NCBI GenBank assembly: GCA_947629125.1 | Contig: CANRCO010000049.1 | Coordinates: 1 to 8,679, forward strand | Source: an uncultured Bacilli bacterium | Lineage (GTDB): Bacteria > Bacillota_I > Bacilli_A > RF39 > UBA660 | Direction: 5' to 3' | Length of the DNA stretch: 8,679 nt | In this document: positions 6,220-8,679 of the stretch, one piece after another | Layout: the number at the start of each line of letters is the position of its first letter | Numbering within the stretch: position 1 is the first letter of the stretch | Notes under the pieces: model-generated | What the model saw: the letters and a program-made list of their open reading frames with translations, nothing else | What the model was told of the DNA's origin: nothing | Database searches by the model: none | Position numbers and translations under genes: made by a program

Positions 6220-6576
6220 TTAAAATTCTAAGCCGTTTTCTCTGGCAGCTTCTGCTAAAGCTGCTACACGACCATGGTAAAGGTATCCACCTCTATCAAA
6301 TACAACTTTTTTGATTTTTAATTTTTTACATTTTTCAGCAATATCTTTACCAACTAATTTAGCTCCCTCAATATTGCCACCATTATTTATTTTTAATGTA
6401 ACTGATGAAGAACTAGCTAAGGTAGTGCCACTAACATCATCAATTACTTGAACATAAATGCCTTTATTTGATCTAAAAACACTTAATCTTGGACATTCTT
6501 TCGTACCACTGATTTTGTTACGAATATGTTGATGTCTTTTTAAACGCATTGCGTTTCTTGATTCTTTCTTTATCAT
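6220..6576 (-). CDS. rplR: 50S ribosomal protein L18 (uL18)
   Basis: 5S rRNA-binding protein of the central protuberance, acting with L5. The 118-residue product matches the family length (about 117-120). It starts MIKKESRNAMRLKRHQHIR with a basic N-terminal arm, then PRLSVFRSNKGIYVQVIDD (29-47), TLASSS, and the C-terminal signature VVFDRGGYLYHGRVAALAEAARE. I keep the ATG at 6576 because the Bacillus protein has the same N-terminal arm and a GGAGT site lies upstream; an internal Met at residue 10 would cut the arm. The gap to rplF is 20 bases, the largest in the operon, with no hairpin visible. Stop is TAA. Confidence 0.98.
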   Translation of the reverse strand: MIKKESRNAMRLKRHQHIRNKISGTKECPRLSVFRSNKGIYVQVIDDVSGTTLASSSSVTLKINNGGNIEGAKLVGKDIAEKCKKLKIKKVVFDRGGYLYHGRVAALAEAARENGLEF

Positions 6577-6596
6577 ATTATTGACTCCTTACCTTA

Positions 6597-7133
6597 CTAA
6601 GCGGCTTTCTTGCCTTCTTTACGACGTACTTGTTCACCTTTATAACGAATTCCTTTACCTTTATAAGGTTCTGGTCTTCTTACATCGCGAACTTTAGCCG
6701 CAAATTCATTAACTTTTTGTTTATCAATTCCATTAATTGTAATTTCTGTATTACTAACTAAAGTAGCACTTAATCCTGCTGGAACTTCCATAATTACGGG
6801 ATGAGAATATCCAGCATTAATAGTAATTTTATTACCAGAAACTGCAAAACGATATCCTACACCAACTGCTTCTAAACCTTTTTCATAACCTTTAGATACA
6901 CCAATTAACATATTATTAATTAAAGAATTAGTAGTACCTTGCATTATATTAGCAAATTTAGAATTATCTATTGGTTCAACAGTAATCACACCATCAGTAT
7001 TTTTTACAGAAACATATTTTGTTATATCTTGACTAAGTTCTCCTTTAGAACCTTTGACTTTAATTAAATTATCATTAAGTTCTACAGTTACACCTTCTGG
7101 GATATTAAGCTTTCTATTACCAATTCTACTCAT
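6597..7133 (-). CDS. rplF: 50S ribosomal protein L6 (uL6)
   Basis: Large-subunit protein near the base of the L7/L12 stalk and the sarcin-ricin loop, where elongation factors bind. The 178-residue product has the family length and its two homologous lobes. It opens MSRIGNRKLNIPEGV, the first lobe carries KGSKGELS and ends in a G-x-GYRF turn (about 91-95), and the second ends with the diagnostic RRPEPYKGKGIRYKGE stretch followed by VRRKEGKKAA. The ATG at 7133 uses an AAGGAA site that overlaps the rpsH TAA stop. Stop is TAG. Standard position between rpsH and rplR. Confidence 0.98.
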   Translation of the reverse strand: MSRIGNRKLNIPEGVTVELNDNLIKVKGSKGELSQDITKYVSVKNTDGVITVEPIDNSKFANIMQGTTNSLINNMLIGVSKGYEKGLEAVGVGYRFAVSGNKITINAGYSHPVIMEVPAGLSATLVSNTEITINGIDKQKVNEFAAKVRDVRRPEPYKGKGIRYKGEQVRRKEGKKAA

Positions 7134-7142
7134 ATAATTTCC

Positions 7143-7538
7143 TTACCAAATATAGGCAAGTACTTCGCCTCCTAACCCAGCTTTTCTTGCTTCTTTATCA
7201 GTCATTAAACCTTTAGAAGTAGAGATAATTGCAATTCCTAAGCCATTAAGAACCCGAGGAATTTCATCAACTTTAGCATATACTCTTAAACCTGATTTAC
7301 TAATTCTTTTTAAACCAGTTATAACACTTTCTTTTTTATCGCCATATTTTAAAGTTATTGTTAAAATATCACCATTACTTTTACTTTCATAAGTAAAATC
7401 TTCGATATAACCTTCATCTTTTAAAATTGTCGCAATACCTTTAGTCATTTTAGTACCTAAAACTTCAACAGTTTTATATTTCATTTGAACAGCATTACGA
7501 ATTCTTGTTAACATATCTGCTATTTTATCTTGTACCAT
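7143..7538 (-). CDS. rpsH: 30S ribosomal protein S8 (uS8)
   Basis: Binds helix 21 of 16S rRNA early in 30S assembly; in E. coli it also represses the spc operon. The 131-residue product has the N-terminal IADMLTRIRNA (about 6-16), the central VITGLKRISKSGLRVYAK block, and the C-terminal PRVLNGLGIAIISTSKG plus GLGGEVLAYIW ending. Length matches the family (about 130-132). The ATG at 7538 has a GGAGGA site upstream. I looked for an S8-binding-like hairpin around the rplE start and found none I could support, so autoregulation is not shown here. Stop is TAA. Confidence 0.98.
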   Translation of the reverse strand: MVQDKIADMLTRIRNAVQMKYKTVEVLGTKMTKGIATILKDEGYIEDFTYESKSNGDILTITLKYGDKKESVITGLKRISKSGLRVYAKVDEIPRVLNGLGIAIISTSKGLMTDKEARKAGLGGEVLAYIW

Positions 7539-7555
7539 TTAAAATTCCTCCTTTC

Positions 7556-7741
7556 CTACCAACTTGATTTCTTTACACCTGGTATTTGCCCTTTATTTGC
7601 TAGCTCTCTAAAGCAAATACGACATAAACCATATTTTCTTAATACACCATGAGGTCGACCGCATCTTTCGCAACGAGTATATTGACGTGATTTAAACTTT
7701 GGTGTTCGTTTATTTTTAACAACCATACTTTTTCTTGCCAT
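7556..7741 (-). CDS. rpsZ: 30S ribosomal protein S14, zinc-binding type Z (uS14)
   Basis: Head protein of the 30S subunit, contacting S3, S10 and S19. The 61-residue product is the short zinc form, not the 89-101 residue zinc-free form. The zinc ribbon is complete: Cys24, Cys27, Cys40 and Cys43 in CERC and CRIC. The C-terminal FRELANKGQIPGVKKSSW is the family ending. The ATG at 7741 has AAGGAGG (7749-7755), which overlaps the rplE TAA. Stop is TAG. Presence of the zinc form in the main operon is normal for Gram-positive bacteria; a zinc-free paralog may exist elsewhere but cannot be judged here. Confidence 0.98.
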   Translation of the reverse strand: MARKSMVVKNKRTPKFKSRQYTRCERCGRPHGVLRKYGLCRICFRELANKGQIPGVKKSSW

Positions 7742-7753
7742 AGTCTATCCTCC

Positions 7754-8293
7754 TTAATTTTTAAAAGGCATACCAAATGCGGCTAACAAATCATAAGCTT
7801 CTGCATTGGTTTTAGCTGTTGTAACAAATACAATATCCATGCCTCTTACCTTTAAAACATTATCATATTCAATTTCTGGAAAGATTAATTGTTCTTTAAT
7901 ACCTAAAGTGTAATTACCTTTACCATCAAAAGCAGTTTTGCTTACGCCTCTAAAATCACGAACACGAGGTAAAGCAACTTTAATTAATTTTTCCATAAAT
8001 ATATACATTTTTTCACCACGAAGAGTAACTTTTACTCCTACAGATTGGCCTTCTCTTAATTTAAATCCAGCAATTGATTTACGAGCTTTTGTAACTATAG
8101 GTTTTTGACCAGTAATAATTTCTAAATCCTTAAGTGCTGCATCTATGAATTTACTATCTTTTGAACCTTCGCCAATTCCCATATTAATAACAATTTTTTC
8201 TAATTTTGGAACTTGCATCACAGTAGAATAATTGTTTTTTTGCTTTAAAGAATCAACGATAGTTTTATTATATAATTCTTTAAAATTACTCAT
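7754..8293 (-). CDS. rplE: 50S ribosomal protein L5 (uL5)
   Basis: Binds 5S rRNA in the central protuberance and touches P-site tRNA. From the ATG at 8293 the product is 179 residues, the same as Bacillus. Marks: YSTVMQVPKLEKIVINMG, KPIVTKARKSIAGFKLREG, VTLRGEKM, LPRVRDFRGVS, GNYTLGIKEQLIFPEI and VRGMDIVFVTTAKT. A longer reading from GTG at 8302 adds only three residues; I prefer 8293 because the N-terminus (MSNFKELYNKTI) matches the family and AGGTGG (8299-8304) sits 5 bases before it. The binding site overlaps the rplX TAG. Stop is TAA. Confidence 0.97.
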   Translation of the reverse strand: MSNFKELYNKTIVDSLKQKNNYSTVMQVPKLEKIVINMGIGEGSKDSKFIDAALKDLEIITGQKPIVTKARKSIAGFKLREGQSVGVKVTLRGEKMYIFMEKLIKVALPRVRDFRGVSKTAFDGKGNYTLGIKEQLIFPEIEYDNVLKVRGMDIVFVTTAKTNAEAYDLLAAFGMPFKN

Positions 8294-8296
8294 ACT

Positions 8297-8304
8297 CTCC
8301 ACCT
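8297..8304 (-). promoter_or_regulatory. Ribosome binding site that decides the rplE start
   Basis: AGGTGGAG on the minus strand, just before the ATG at 8293 and overlapping the rplX TAG stop. A GTG start at 8302 would lie inside this site, so the ATG is preferred. Confidence 0.75.
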
Positions 8305-8560
8305 ACTTACTAGCTTTCTTTTCTTTATTTTGTTTTTTTGCATCTGTAATAACTTTCACATTAGATACATGAATAGGTGCTTCTATATCAAATATTCCAC
8401 CTTTATCATTCATTTGATTTGGTTTAACATGTTTTTTTACAATGTTAATACCTTCGACAACAACTTTATCTTTATTTTTTAATGTTTTAATAACTTTACC
8501 ATCTTTACCTTTATCTTTTCCGGCAATAATTTTAACTTGATCTCCAACTTTAACTTTCAT
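8303..8560 (-). CDS. rplX: 50S ribosomal protein L24 (uL24), C-terminally short
   Basis: Early-assembly large-subunit protein near the peptide exit tunnel. The 85-residue product has the KOW/SH3-like core: VGDQVKIIAGKDKGKDGKVIKT (5-26), VVVEGINIVKKH (33-44) and GGIFDIEAPIHVSNV (54-68). In typical bacterial L24 (about 101-105 residues) this is followed by a segment with G...RVG and GKK.R motifs; here it is replaced by a lysine-rich tail (about 73-85). The TAG stop is 9 bases before rplE and inside its ribosome binding site, so no lost tail remains in the intergenic DNA. The ATG at 8560 has a perfect AGGAGG (8568-8573) that overlaps the rplN stop. Confidence 0.96.
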   Translation of the reverse strand: MKVKVGDQVKIIAGKDKGKDGKVIKTLKNKDKVVVEGINIVKKHVKPNQMNDKGGIFDIEAPIHVSNVKVITDAKKQNKEKKASK

Positions 8561-8571
8561 TGGTTAACCTC

Positions 8572-8679
8572 CTATAAAACTTCACTAGCTAGTGAAACAA
8601 TCTTCATGAAATCTTTATCACGAAGTTCACGAGCTACCGGTCCTAAAACTCTAGTACCTACTGGTGATTTATCATCTTT
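8572..8679 (-). CDS. rplN: 50S ribosomal protein L14 (uL14), 3' part only
   Basis: Large-subunit protein at the 30S interface, partner of L19. Only the last 35 residues are in the window; the gene runs off the high-coordinate edge. Translating from 8679 in frame gives KDDKSPVGTR, then GPVARELRD, KDFMKIVSLA and a final SEVL before the TAG at 8574-8572. This matches the conserved C-terminus of L14 (GTR-x-x-GPVARELRD-x-x-FMKIVSLAPEV). The proline usual in the last motif is serine here. Position before rplX is canonical. Confidence 0.95.
   Translation of the reverse strand, partial: KDDKSPVGTRVLGPVARELRDKDFMKIVSLASEVL

Noticed and set aside
6021..6314. 97-codon plus-strand frame over rpsE and rplR
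   Set aside because: Antisense shadow crossing two conserved genes; no independent support.
8280..8310. S8 autoregulatory RNA site near the rplE start, as in E. coli
   Set aside because: I could not find a hairpin with the S8-binding-like internal loop around the start.
1..8679. Mobile elements, CRISPR arrays, tRNA genes, riboswitches or a novel accessory system
   Set aside because: Bases 111-8679 are filled by conserved housekeeping genes with gaps of at most 20 bases; no direct-repeat array, transposase, tRNA or long untranslated leader is present.

Overview
The window is a single, tightly packed operon segment read entirely on the minus strand. It holds the 3' part of the S10-spc-alpha ribosomal protein superoperon. 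In transcription order, from high to low coordinates: rplN (3' end only), rplX, rplE, rpsN (zinc type, rpsZ), rpsH, rplF, rplR, rpsE, rplO, secY, adk, map, infA, rpmJ, rpsM, rpsK, rpoA, rplQ. After rplQ there is an intrinsic-type terminator, then about 76 bases of extreme strand asymmetry that reach the window edge.

The organism looks like a low-GC Firmicute (Bacillota, class Bacilli or a neighbour). The genome is very AT-rich (roughly 30% GC by eye), the Shine-Dalgarno sites are strong AGGAGG-type, the gene order is the Bacillus one (secY-adk-map-infA-rpmJ-rpsM-rpsK-rpoA-rplQ, with rpsD absent), and the proteins read closest to Bacillus-type sequences. The secY stop is TGA and the tryptophan codons checked are TGG, so this is genetic code 11 and not a code-4 mycoplasma. 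The missing rpmD, low GC and lysine/asparagine-rich proteins would fit an uncultivated gut Bacilli lineage with a reduced genome, but that placement is a guess.

Layout: 8572-8679 is the end of uL14. 5260-8560 is the rest of the spc block (L24, L5, S14, S8, L6, L18, S5, L15), with no L30 gene between S5 and L15. 2596-5259 carries the protein-export channel SecY, adenylate kinase and methionine aminopeptidase. 111-2594 carries IF-1, L36, S13, S11, RNA polymerase alpha and L17. Intergenic gaps are 0-20 bases, there is one 4-base ATGA overlap (secY/adk), and several stop codons sit inside the next gene's ribosome binding site, so one transcript with translational coupling is likely. Together the genes supply ribosome parts, translation initiation, nascent-chain processing (Map), export (SecY), nucleotide balance (Adk) and transcription (RpoA).

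There is no accessory, mobile, CRISPR or evidently novel system here. The points worth a second look are modest: the purine-rich tract after the terminator, a GC-rich hairpin-capable island encoding an unusual adenylate kinase P-loop, an L24 without its usual C-terminal part, an IF-1 with an N-terminal extension, the missing rpmD, and a TTG start for secY.
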